Translations under genes and position numbers: made by a program | Notes under the pieces: generated by a model | What the model was told of the DNA's origin: nothing | Database searches by the model: none | The model's input: only the letters and a program-made list of their open reading frames with translations | DNA from: UBA1366 sp047602575 | Lineage (GTDB): Bacteria; Bacillota; Clostridia; Oscillospirales; Ruminococcaceae | Reading direction: 5' to 3' | Assembly (NCBI GenBank): GCA_047602575.1 | Contig: JASGGY010000003.1 | Coordinates: 310,001-374,000 of the forward strand | Length of the DNA stretch: 64,000 nt | Shown here: positions 42,997-49,992 of the stretch, one piece after another | How positions within the stretch are numbered: position 1 is the first letter of the stretch | Layout of the letters: each line of letters starts with the position of its first letter

Positions 42997-44034
42997 ATGC
43001 CAATTGAACGATCGCAGTTGAACGAAGCCGCGATCATCCGTCTGCTCCGGCTGGAGTATGGCATTGCGGTGACATGCACGGAAGAAATCTTCCTTGGCAC
43101 GGCGAACTGCTACAAGCTTTCCGACGGGACGACACACTGGTTTCTCAAGGAATTTCAGAGCGGATTTTCCGAAGAAAACCTGCGGCGTGAGGCAGCGCTG
43201 ACCGGATTTCTCCATGCGCGGCACTTTCCGACTGCGCGAATGCTTCCCACGCTGGATGGTGCGCCGTTTGTCCGGGTGAACAACCGCCTTGTCTGCTTGC
43301 AGGAATTTATGGATGGTATCCCCTGCGGAGATGTTTTACAAAAACCGGCTTTGCTGCAAGCGGCAGAGCTGCTCGGTTGGCTTCACAGCCTGCTGAAGGA
43401 CTATGATTTGCCCGATGGGATGGGCGCGGACTGGCTGGCGCAATTTTCGCCGGAGCGCCATGCCGCCGCGTATGAGGAATTATTAAAGCTACTGAAGCCC
43501 ACGGATACGCATTTTGAGAGAATCAAAGCGGATTTGCTTTATAAGCAAGCACTGGGGGTTCGGCTGGCGGATCTGCCGGCGCTTTTCTCAGGGCTGACCT
43601 ATTGCGCCACACACGGTGATTTTTCAAGTGTGCAATTTCTGTGCGACGACGATAAAATCACCGCTGTGACGGATTTCTCCGCGGCTTGCCGCCTGCCCGT
43701 TGTCTGGGAATTGACACGCTGTTTTGTGCAGTCATCCGGCGTGTGTCAAGATGGTTCGACGCTGGACACGGCGCTTTTTTGTGAATATCTGCGGCATTAT
43801 CTCACGCGGTTTTCACTGACGCAAGCCGATCTGCGCAATCTCCCATATATCTACTTGTTTCAACTCGCGCGCAGCCGGTACGGCTATAAAGAATACCTGA
43901 CCGGCACAGCCGAAAACGGCACGGCTTTGTTGGAATTTGCCTTCCGGCGCACAGATGTCTGCCGCATTTTTGAGCGGGATGCCGCGAAAATCGGCAAAGC
44001 GGTTTCAAAGCTGATTTCCCGTCATCCGGAATAA
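42997..44034 (+). CDS. CotS-like spore coat/phosphotransferase (APH fold)
   Basis: 345 residues from ATG 42997 (GAAAGGATG upstream; longer frames start inside folC). Kinase-like fold: ANCYKL and WFLKEF (Lys on beta3), LQEFMDGIPC hinge, catalytic loop THGDFSSVQFL and metal loop AVTDFSAA. The loop reads H-G-D-x4-Q instead of the usual N at the metal position. The protein resembles CotS/YutH-type coat kinases, and the neighbouring spoIIA operon supports a sporulation role. It ends at a terminator. Confidence 0.75.
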   Translation: MPIERSQLNEAAIIRLLRLEYGIAVTCTEEIFLGTANCYKLSDGTTHWFLKEFQSGFSEENLRREAALTGFLHARHFPTARMLPTLDGAPFVRVNNRLVCLQEFMDGIPCGDVLQKPALLQAAELLGWLHSLLKDYDLPDGMGADWLAQFSPERHAAAYEELLKLLKPTDTHFERIKADLLYKQALGVRLADLPALFSGLTYCATHGDFSSVQFLCDDDKITAVTDFSAACRLPVVWELTRCFVQSSGVCQDGSTLDTALFCEYLRHYLTRFSLTQADLRNLPYIYLFQLARSRYGYKEYLTGTAENGTALLEFAFRRTDVCRIFERDAAKIGKAVSKLISRHPE

Positions 44035-44078
44035 AGCCAGATGCCGCCGCATATACTGTAAGAATATTTATGTTGAGT

Positions 44079-44126
44079 AACAGCTTTTGACAATTTTTTT
44101 GTCCGGAAGCTGTTATTCTTTTTTTA
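44079..44126 (+). terminator. Terminator with a promoter embedded
   Basis: AACAGCTT (44079-44086) pairs with AAGCTGTT (44107-44114), then ATTCTTTTTTT: a terminator for the CotS-like gene. The same bases contain TTGACA (44087-44092), an 18-base spacer and TGTTAT (44111-44116), a plausible promoter for the spoIIA leader. Confidence 0.7.
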
Positions 44127-44145
44127 CAGACAAAGGAATGGAGCG

Positions 44146-44211
44146 ATGAGCGTGAAAGAAATAATCAGTCAGATGAGGAGAGGGGGCAAGCCCATGCGTG
44201 CTCTTGTCTAG
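44146..44211 (+). CDS. Upstream leader peptide, copy B
   Basis: 21 codons from ATG 44146 (AAAGGA 8 bases upstream) to TAG 44209-44211; the product ends RRGGKPMRALV. It matches copy A near 27300 in K-E-x-I-x-Q-x-RRGG-x-PM-x-AL. It contains consecutive AGG-AGA arginine codons, which are rare in this CGC-preferring genome, inside the run AGGAGAGGGGGC. The stop lies in the hairpin loop before the spoIIAA start. Inferred to be a regulatory uORF. Confidence 0.55.
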   Translation: MSVKEIISQMRRGGKPMRALV

Positions 44212-44236
44212 CGATTTGAGCATGGAGTGCATGGGC
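44190..44236 (+). ncRNA. Structured leader hairpin, copy B
   Basis: P1 GCCCATGC/GCATGGGC (44190-44197 with 44229-44236, perfect), P2 GTGCTC/GAGCAT (44198-44203 with 44218-44223), apical loop with TAGCGATTT and bulge GGAGT (44224-44228). Compared with copy A, P2 has a G-C to U-A double change, and four further differences keep pairing. The apical loop carries the uORF stop and the bulge carries the putative ribosome binding site of spoIIAA. Confidence 0.75.
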
Positions 44237-44242
44237 ATTTTT

Positions 44243-44623
44243 ATGGGCGTTGAAATCAGGTGCGAGGAGAACAAGCTGTTCGCTTACATAACCGGCGAGC
44301 TTGACCACCACACGGCGAAAGAAATACGCTGCGAGATCGACACAGCCGCGGAACGCGAGCAGCCGCGTGAGCTGGTTCTCGATTTCTCCGGCGTGACATT
44401 TATGGACAGCTCGGGCATCGGGCTTGTGATGGGGCGGTATAAGCTGATGAGTGCTGTGGAGGGCAAGGTGTTTATCCAGAATCCGCCGCCGCCCATCCGG
44501 CGCGTGATGCAGATTGCCGGAATCAGCCGGCTTGCGAAAATCATCGACGCACCGCTGCGCGCCGCGCACACCAGTGAAAAACTTGAGAGTAATACCATTG
44601 CCGGAAACGGCGGAACGGAGTAA
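44243..44623 (+). CDS. spoIIAA: Anti-sigma factor antagonist SpoIIAA
   Basis: 126 residues from ATG 44243. STAS domain: LFAYITGELDHHTAKEIR, LVLDFSGVTFMDSSGIGLVMGRY with the phosphorylatable Ser of the MDSSG motif. Dephosphorylated SpoIIAA frees sigma-F from SpoIIAB in the forespore. Its putative ribosome binding site (GGAG 44224-44227) is 15 bases upstream of this ATG but 9 bases from an ATT at 44237, the position of ATG in the twin element, so the real start is open. First of the spoIIAA-spoIIAB-sigF operon. Confidence 0.93.
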   Translation: MGVEIRCEENKLFAYITGELDHHTAKEIRCEIDTAAEREQPRELVLDFSGVTFMDSSGIGLVMGRYKLMSAVEGKVFIQNPPPPIRRVMQIAGISRLAKIIDAPLRAAHTSEKLESNTIAGNGGTE

Positions 44624-44627
44624 GCCA

Positions 44628-45086
44628 ATGAAAAAGCACGGTACTTGTATCAACCAAATCAAGCTGACCTTTCCCAGCCTGTCAGAAAATGAACGCTTTG
44701 CACGGCTGGCGGTGAGTGGGTTTCTTTCCCAGCTCAATCCTCAGCTGGACGAGCTTTCGGATGTGAAAACGGCGGTTTCCGAAGCCGTGACAAACAGCAT
44801 CGTTCACGCTTACCGCGATACGGTCGGGCGCATTGACATGGAGGCAAAGCTGTTTGCGGACGAAACCTTCTACATACGCATCAAGGATTACGGCTGCGGC
44901 ATTCCGGATATCGCCAAAGCGATGGAACCGCTCTACACCAGCGCCCCCGAGGAGGAGCGCGCGGGGCTTGGCTTTGCGGTGATGGAAAGCTTTATGGACA
45001 CCGTCCGCGTCAGAAGCAAGGTCGATGCCGGCACAACCGTAACCATGACCAAGCAAATGCTCAAAAGAAAGGCAGTTCATGGATAA
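44628..45086 (+). CDS. spoIIAB: Anti-sigma-F factor / serine kinase SpoIIAB
   Basis: 152 residues, GHKL ATPase fold. LSDVKTAVSEAVTNSIVHAY (N box), IRIKDYGCGIPDI (G1 box), PEEERAGLGFAVMESFMD (G2 box) are conserved. It binds and inhibits sigma-F and phosphorylates SpoIIAA. ATG 44628 is 4 bases after the spoIIAA stop and its ribosome binding site lies in the end of that gene; the last 8 bases overlap sigF. Confidence 0.95.
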   Translation: MKKHGTCINQIKLTFPSLSENERFARLAVSGFLSQLNPQLDELSDVKTAVSEAVTNSIVHAYRDTVGRIDMEAKLFADETFYIRIKDYGCGIPDIAKAMEPLYTSAPEEERAGLGFAVMESFMDTVRVRSKVDAGTTVTMTKQMLKRKAVHG

Positions 45087-45750
45087 TACAAACAGAAATG
45101 CGCTGGCGGAGGAAAACCTTGGGCTTGTGCATCTGTGCGCGAATCGTTTCCGCGGGAAGGGCATCGAATACGACGACCTGTACGGCGCGGGCTGCATCGG
45201 GCTGATCAAAGCGGCAAACGGCTTTGACACAACGCGCGGCGTGCGGTTTTCAACCTATGCCGTACCGGTGATTTTAGGGGAAATCAAGCGCTTGTTCCGC
45301 GACGGCGGCGCAATCAAGGTCAGCCGCAGCATCAAGGAGCTTTCCATGCGCCTGAACGTCATCCGCGAGCGGTTTGTCCAGACCCATGACCGCGAGCCGA
45401 CCGTGTCGGAGCTTGCAGCGCTTTCCTGTGCCGACGAGGAAGCCGTTCTCGAAGCGCTCAATACAGCCGCGCCGCCCGTGAGCCTGACCGAAACCGCCGA
45501 CGACACCGGCGCGCAGCTCGACATCCCCGTCGCCCCGCCCGATATCGAAATCACCGACAGCCTTTCTCTGCGTCAGGTGCTGCAGATGCTTGACGCGCGC
45601 GACCGGCGGCTGATTTACCTGCGGTATTTTATGAATAAAACCCAGACCGACGCGGCAAAGCTGCTGGGCATGACACAGGTTCAGGTTTCGCGGCGCGAGA
45701 AAAAGATTCTCGCGATGATGCGCAGCGAGCTTTACGAAACAAACGGCTGA
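45079..45750 (+). CDS. sigF: Forespore RNA polymerase sigma factor SigF
   Basis: 223 residues. Region 2: NLGLVHLCANRFRGKGIEYDDLYGAGCIGLIKA with FDTTRGVRFSTYA; region 3 KVSRSIKELS; region 4 DARDRRLIYLRYFMNKTQTDAAKLLGMTQVQVSRREKKIL. First compartment-specific sigma factor of sporulation, held inactive by SpoIIAB. The overlap with spoIIAB gives translational coupling. It is followed by a terminator and the convergent surface-protein gene. Confidence 0.97.
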   Translation: MDNTNRNALAEENLGLVHLCANRFRGKGIEYDDLYGAGCIGLIKAANGFDTTRGVRFSTYAVPVILGEIKRLFRDGGAIKVSRSIKELSMRLNVIRERFVQTHDREPTVSELAALSCADEEAVLEALNTAAPPVSLTETADDTGAQLDIPVAPPDIEITDSLSLRQVLQMLDARDRRLIYLRYFMNKTQTDAAKLLGMTQVQVSRREKKILAMMRSELYETNG

Positions 45751-45799
45751 TGTTTGTCAGCGCAATCCCTTTTTCCCGATTCAATCGGCACGTTTAAAA

Positions 45800-45831
45800 A
45801 AAGAAAAGCGGCAGGATTTTCTCCTGCCGCT
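45800..45831. terminator. Terminator between sigF and the surface-protein gene
   Basis: AGCGGCAGGA (45807-45816) / TCCTGCCGCT (45822-45831), with a long T-run on the minus strand; it mainly serves the minus-strand gene. Confidence 0.85.
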
Positions 45832-45844
45832 CATTGTTTATTTG

Positions 45845-47614
45845 TTAGCTGTGTTTTTTGGATTTCACTGCGACGGTTGCGATGCCTGCGGAAAGCAGAA
45901 TGGCAATCAGTGCCATTGTTGCGCCAAGACCGGTGCGCGCGGTGCCGTCCTCGCCGGAATTGTCACCGCCGGAGGAAGTTCCGCCGTCGGGATCGCTTGA
46001 CGAGTCGCCGTCACCGGTTTCGGAATCCGGATCGTTGTTGCCGTCGGTGTCACCGTCGCTGGTTGCATCGGTTGTGGTGGTCACGTCATCATCGGTGGTA
46101 ACAATCGGATCGATGGTTGTGATTTCTGCGGTAGTCGTGGTTTCGGGCGTGGTGGTTGCCGTCGGGGTGGTCGTTACTGTCGGCTCGGAGGTCGTTACCG
46201 TCGGCTCGGAAGTCGTTACCGTCGGCTCGGAAGTCGTTACCGTCGGCTCGGAGGTCGTTACCGTCGGCTCGGAGGTCGTTACCGTCAGTTCGGAGGTTGT
46301 TACCGTCGGCTCGGAAGTTGTTACCGTCGGTTCAGAGGTCGTCACTGTAGGCGCAGAGGTCGTTACTGTAGGTTCAGAGGTCGTCACTGTAGGCTCGGAA
46401 GTCGTTACGGTCGGCTCGGAAGTCGTTACGGTCGGCGCGGAAGTCGTTACCGTCGGTTCAGAGGTCGTCACTGTAGGCGCGGAAGTCGTTACCGTCGGTT
46501 CAGAGGTCGTCACTGTAGGCGCGGAAGTCGTTACCGTCGGTTCAGAGGTCGTCACTGTAGGCGCGGAAGTCGTTACCGTCGGTTCAGAGGTCGTCACTGT
46601 AGGCGCGGAAGTCGTTACCGTCGGTTCAGAGGTCGTCACTGTAGGCGCGGAGGTTGTAACGGTCGGAGTGGTAGTTACAACGGTGTTTGCTGTGATCGCG
46701 TCTTGCAGAACATCCTCACCGTCAAACACAATATTTCCGAATTCCGTTGTGCCGGTAAAGGACTTTCCGATCAGCTGTCCTTCGATATGACCGCCCGAAC
46801 CGACGATATCAGAATCGGGTGCCAATAGCGTTCCTTTTCGTCCGTTGACGTTGACAGTGGCAGCATCCGTCACGTTGTAAAGCAGGTAATTGGACTTCGC
46901 TGTCGCACCCTGTGCATTTTCGTTGCCCGCATATTTGACGGAATCAAAGTTAAAATTAAGCGTTCCCGCGCCGGTGATGTTCAGCACGACGTAAGAACCG
47001 TCCGGCACATCAAAGCAGAGCTGGCTGTGCGGCAGTGCGTTGAATGTTGCGACAGATACGGTAAACACGTTGATCGCGGGATCTGTGCCGCTGCAAAGAA
47101 TCTGCCAGCCGTCCTTGCCCACGACAGAATGCTGATCGGGCAGATCCGCAAGCGCATCGCTGACGGAGCGCAGCGTGGCAAACGCCGCCGAGAAATCGAT
47201 CACGCTTGAGATGTCCGCAACGCCCGTGATATCAGCGGCATTGCCGGTATATGCGGATTTCGCGGCAGTCGTTGCATAAATCAAACGTCCGTTGGACGCC
47301 ACTGCGTTTGTAATCGAGCCGCCGACAACGCCGACGTATGTACCAGATGCGTAGTGTGTTCCGATTGGATAATTGTTCACGCTTGCCGTAAAATCGCCGC
47401 CGCAAGCCAACTTTCCTTCGGTATCGGCGCCGGCGGGTGCGAAGTTCCCCTCAACGAAAATGGTATAGCCGCTTGCCGCGCTGAGCAAGAGTTCAGCCGA
47501 TGCGTTGTTCGCGCTCACGTTGACGAAAACAATCGTCGCGGTCGTCGCCATTAAAACCGCAGCCGTTGCGATTGCTGCGATTTTTTTGCGCAGGCTATAT
47601 GTTCTGAATGCCAT
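45845..47614 (-). CDS. Choice-of-anchor A surface protein with Thr/Ser/Pro repeat stalk
   Basis: 589 residues from ATG 47614 (GGGGGA 5 bases upstream). Signal peptide (AAIATAAVLMATTATIVFVNVSA), then a choice-of-anchor A domain of about 290 residues (SGYTIFVEGNFAPAGADTEG, GTLLAPDSDIVGSGGHIEGQLIG). Next come 23 copies of T-V-T-T-S-(E/A)-P, a D/S/T/G-rich stretch and a C-terminal TG-L-hydrophobic-KSKKHS tail that looks like a sorting signal but reads ARTG rather than LPxTG. Likely cell- or spore-surface exposed and glycosylated. Convergent with sigF. Confidence 0.85.
   Translation of the reverse strand: MAFRTYSLRKKIAAIATAAVLMATTATIVFVNVSANNASAELLLSAASGYTIFVEGNFAPAGADTEGKLACGGDFTASVNNYPIGTHYASGTYVGVVGGSITNAVASNGRLIYATTAAKSAYTGNAADITGVADISSVIDFSAAFATLRSVSDALADLPDQHSVVGKDGWQILCSGTDPAINVFTVSVATFNALPHSQLCFDVPDGSYVVLNITGAGTLNFNFDSVKYAGNENAQGATAKSNYLLYNVTDAATVNVNGRKGTLLAPDSDIVGSGGHIEGQLIGKSFTGTTEFGNIVFDGEDVLQDAITANTVVTTTPTVTTSAPTVTTSEPTVTTSAPTVTTSEPTVTTSAPTVTTSEPTVTTSAPTVTTSEPTVTTSAPTVTTSEPTVTTSAPTVTTSEPTVTTSEPTVTTSEPTVTTSAPTVTTSEPTVTTSEPTVTTSELTVTTSEPTVTTSEPTVTTSEPTVTTSEPTVTTSEPTVTTTPTATTTPETTTTAEITTIDPIVTTDDDVTTTTDATSDGDTDGNNDPDSETGDGDSSSDPDGGTSSGGDNSGEDGTARTGLGATMALIAILLSAGIATVAVKSKKHS
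46181..46663. repeat. 21-bp tandem repeats (23 copies), 42-bp higher-order unit
   Basis: 23 in-frame 21-bp units encode TVTTS(E/A)P. Between 46434 and 46643 the alternating SAP/SEP pair forms five identical 42-bp units (starts 46434, 46476, 46518, 46560, 46602), a sign of recent expansion or gene conversion. No spacers, so not a CRISPR array. Confidence 0.95.
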
Positions 47615-47941
47615 AATAATCCCCCGTTCTTTTTTTGTGCGAATGATAAGCATATTATACAAAATCGCTCTACGGTTGTCAAGTGGTATACACAATCAAT
47701 TAATTCACATATCGTTAAATTTATTTGGTTCAAATTGCGCCGACGGTGCGCGATAAAAGCCATATTATATGAACATCATTTGAATTATGGTTTGATTTCC
47801 GTACGGAATCCGATGCTTTTCGGCTTATTTGTGACCATTTTAGTAGTTTTCATAAAATAAAATACGATCGCAACTTTCGCTATTCTGCAAATGTTGAAAT
47901 CGTACATCTTGTTAATATAATATATGTTATTAATTTGCGAT
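47615..47941. other. AT-rich intergenic region
   Basis: 327 bases without a credible gene. It holds the promoter of the surface-protein gene (47654-47682) near one end; the rest, upstream of 47700, is AT-rich and shows no clear terminator for the acyl carrier protein gene, although some T-rich palindromic stretches are present. Confidence 0.6.
47654..47682 (-). promoter_or_regulatory. Promoter of the surface-protein gene
   Basis: Minus strand TTGACA (47682-47677), 17-base spacer, TATAAT (47659-47654): perfect consensus. Confidence 0.85.
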
Positions 47942-48184
47942 TTATTTACCTCTTGCCGCAATAATCTGCACCATCTCACCGACGTTTTTCATGCCGGAAA
48001 CCTCACCCATCTTAAACCGCAGCTTAAATTCCGACTCGACCGCGCCGATGAGGTTGATGTGCTCTAAGCTGTCCCAGTCGTCGATGTCGTCGGCAGTCGT
48101 CTGCGCGCTGACGGTGATGCTTTCGTCGTCAAACACATCGCAGAACACCTCGTTGAGCCGTGCAAAAATTTCATTCTGATTCAT
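47942..48184 (-). CDS. Acyl carrier protein
   Basis: 80 residues from ATG 48184 (GAGGAGG upstream). Four-helix carrier with the phosphopantetheine serine in DDWDSLEHINLIGAVE (D-S-L). It overlaps the end of the FkbH-like gene by 14 bases, so it is made with that protein and is probably its dedicated carrier rather than the fatty-acid ACP. Last gene of the MBOAT-DHHW-FkbH-ACP operon. Confidence 0.9.
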   Translation of the reverse strand: MNQNEIFARLNEVFCDVFDDESITVSAQTTADDIDDWDSLEHINLIGAVESEFKLRFKMGEVSGMKNVGEMVQIIAARGK

Positions 48185-49976
48185 TGGTATCCTCCTCATT
48201 CACCCGAATGACCGCATTGCGGCTCCGGTAATCTGCAAGCTCCAGTGTCCAGACCGTGTCGCCGGCTTCGTTTTCGCTCACCGGCGAAAAGCCGAACACG
48301 CCGTAAAGACCGCTCACCATGTTGTTCTTTTTCGTTCTGTAATAATAACCTACCAGCCGCTCGATCCCGCGCGCTTTCGCCTGAGAAACAAGCGTATCGA
48401 GCATCGCAAACTCCATGTCGCGCTTAAGCACGCGGCAGCTCATCAGCCACAGCTCGATGTCCAGCACCGGCGCGTCGTCGCGGATTTTGCCGATCACAAC
48501 CGATACAATGCCGTTGTCGCCGAACTTGTCCGCGAGCTTACCGTAAAGCCGGATGTGGGCGGGGCTTATGAATGTTTCTTCCATTTCCGCTTGCGTGTAG
48601 CGCTTGGTGGTGAGGTTGAACTGGTTGCTCTTGTTGGTCAGCTGGGTGATCCGCGAGAGGTAGACCGGCTCAAAATCACGGATTTCCGCGTGCATGGAAA
48701 GGCTCTTGAGATAGTCGCCGTAGTCGGCAAACTGCCGGCTTTCCGCCTTTCTGCGGGCGTTGCGGACGTACATATCCGTGCGCCCGAGGTCATCGCCGGA
48801 AAGCGTTGTTACCTCGAAATAGCCGCAGCGGTCAACGTTTGCGATGTATTCCTCCGGCGTGGTCATGGTCACAATGCCCGTTTCGGGAAGCTGCGCGTGA
48901 ACGATCGCGCGCTCAGCTGGATTGTCGTCCACAAACACAATGCTCTCCGGCAGAATTTCCAGCTCCGCGGCTATCTGCGCGATGTTGAGGTCCTTGTTTT
49001 CCCAGTTTGCTTTGATGCTGACGAAATCCCCCGGCTTGAGGCGGGATGCGGGATGGTTTAGTCCGACGAGTGCGTTTTCCTCGTCGTTCTTCGAGCAGAC
49101 CGTCAGCAGCACGCCGATGTCCTGATACGCGCGCAGGTATTCCTGAAATGCGAGGTAGGCTTCGCCCGTGGCGGTTTCCTCACCGATTTCAATGCCCTCA
49201 ACGCCGTCGTCGCCGACCACGCCGCCCCACAGGGTATTGTCCAGATCAAGGGCGAGTGCTTTTTTATTTTTCCCGAAAATCGACTTGATGATGTTAGAAA
49301 GATTGAACGCAAGCTCCGGAATCGCTTCCAGACTCATGGCATATTTATACATATACCATGCATGGGGCGCGTGCCATTTCTCCAGCCCGTAGCGCGCGGA
49401 GAGATAATTGAGATCCTGAATATAAAAGCCCGTGTGTGCCTGTGCGTATTCATAGAACTTCTGGTTGAGCCGCGTGAGGAAGTTCACCGTGCCGCGCGGG
49501 TCGGTCGCTTCAAAATTGCCCAGCAGCCGGTAAAACGGCAGCTCAAAATTATTCTGGATGATGACGCAGCCGAACTGCGCGGAAAGCTTCTCCCACATTT
49601 CGCGAAAATGGCTGAAGCGTTCCTCGAGCAGCGCGTCAACCTCCTCCGCGGTCATGCGGACATTGAGCTGTGCGCCGAGATTGCGCAAGCTGGTGTGGAT
49701 ATAGATGATGTCCGGGCGGAAGGCATCCAGCTCCTCATTGCCGAACATTGCGTCCTGCCAGTAGCGGGCGTATTCCGACTGCCAGAACTGCGCGCCGATG
49801 CCGTTGTCGAGTAAAAACAGCTCCAACATCGCGGCGATGTCATTGGTCGTCGAGCCACCCAGAACGGCGATGCGCTTTGTCGTCTGCGGCGGGTTTTCGG
49901 CAAGCAGGCGACGTTTGATCGCGCGGCGCTTTTTCATCAGCTCCAGGCTGTCAAAGGGATAAGTCAGCACGTCCAT
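48171..49976 (-). CDS. FkbH-like HAD-IIIC phosphatase/acyltransferase
   Basis: 601 residues from ATG 49976 (AAGGAAG upstream). The N-terminal half has an SGNH-like start (AVLGGSTTNDIAAMLELFL). The central HAD-IIIC domain shows LALDLDNTLWGGVVGDDG with both catalytic Asp residues, LLTVCSKNDEENA and IVFVDDNPAERAI. The C-terminus is a GNAT-like domain (ITQLTNKSNQFNLTTKRYT, FGDNGIVSVVIG). FkbH proteins load a glyceryl group from 1,3-bisphosphoglycerate onto an ACP. Here it sits with an ACP, DHHW and MBOAT genes. Confidence 0.87.
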   Translation of the reverse strand: MDVLTYPFDSLELMKKRRAIKRRLLAENPPQTTKRIAVLGGSTTNDIAAMLELFLLDNGIGAQFWQSEYARYWQDAMFGNEELDAFRPDIIYIHTSLRNLGAQLNVRMTAEEVDALLEERFSHFREMWEKLSAQFGCVIIQNNFELPFYRLLGNFEATDPRGTVNFLTRLNQKFYEYAQAHTGFYIQDLNYLSARYGLEKWHAPHAWYMYKYAMSLEAIPELAFNLSNIIKSIFGKNKKALALDLDNTLWGGVVGDDGVEGIEIGEETATGEAYLAFQEYLRAYQDIGVLLTVCSKNDEENALVGLNHPASRLKPGDFVSIKANWENKDLNIAQIAAELEILPESIVFVDDNPAERAIVHAQLPETGIVTMTTPEEYIANVDRCGYFEVTTLSGDDLGRTDMYVRNARRKAESRQFADYGDYLKSLSMHAEIRDFEPVYLSRITQLTNKSNQFNLTTKRYTQAEMEETFISPAHIRLYGKLADKFGDNGIVSVVIGKIRDDAPVLDIELWLMSCRVLKRDMEFAMLDTLVSQAKARGIERLVGYYYRTKKNNMVSGLYGVFGFSPVSENEAGDTVWTLELADYRSRNAVIRVNEEDTNESE

Positions 49977-49992
49977 TCGCTCGCTTCCTTTC

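Noticed and set aside
44198..44242. SpoIIAA starting upstream at GTG 44198 or ATG 44222
   Set aside because: These starts lie inside the hairpin, lack their own ribosome binding sites and would add residues not found in SpoIIAA proteins.
46181..46663. Regular short repeats resembling a CRISPR array
   Set aside because: The 21-bp units are in frame, directly adjacent without unique spacers, and encode TVTTS(E/A)P in a surface protein; no cas genes are present.
45858..46790. Long plus-strand reading frame of 310 codons across the repeats
   Set aside because: It is the complement of the minus-strand repeat gene; the repetitive sequence keeps all frames open and there is no ribosome binding site.
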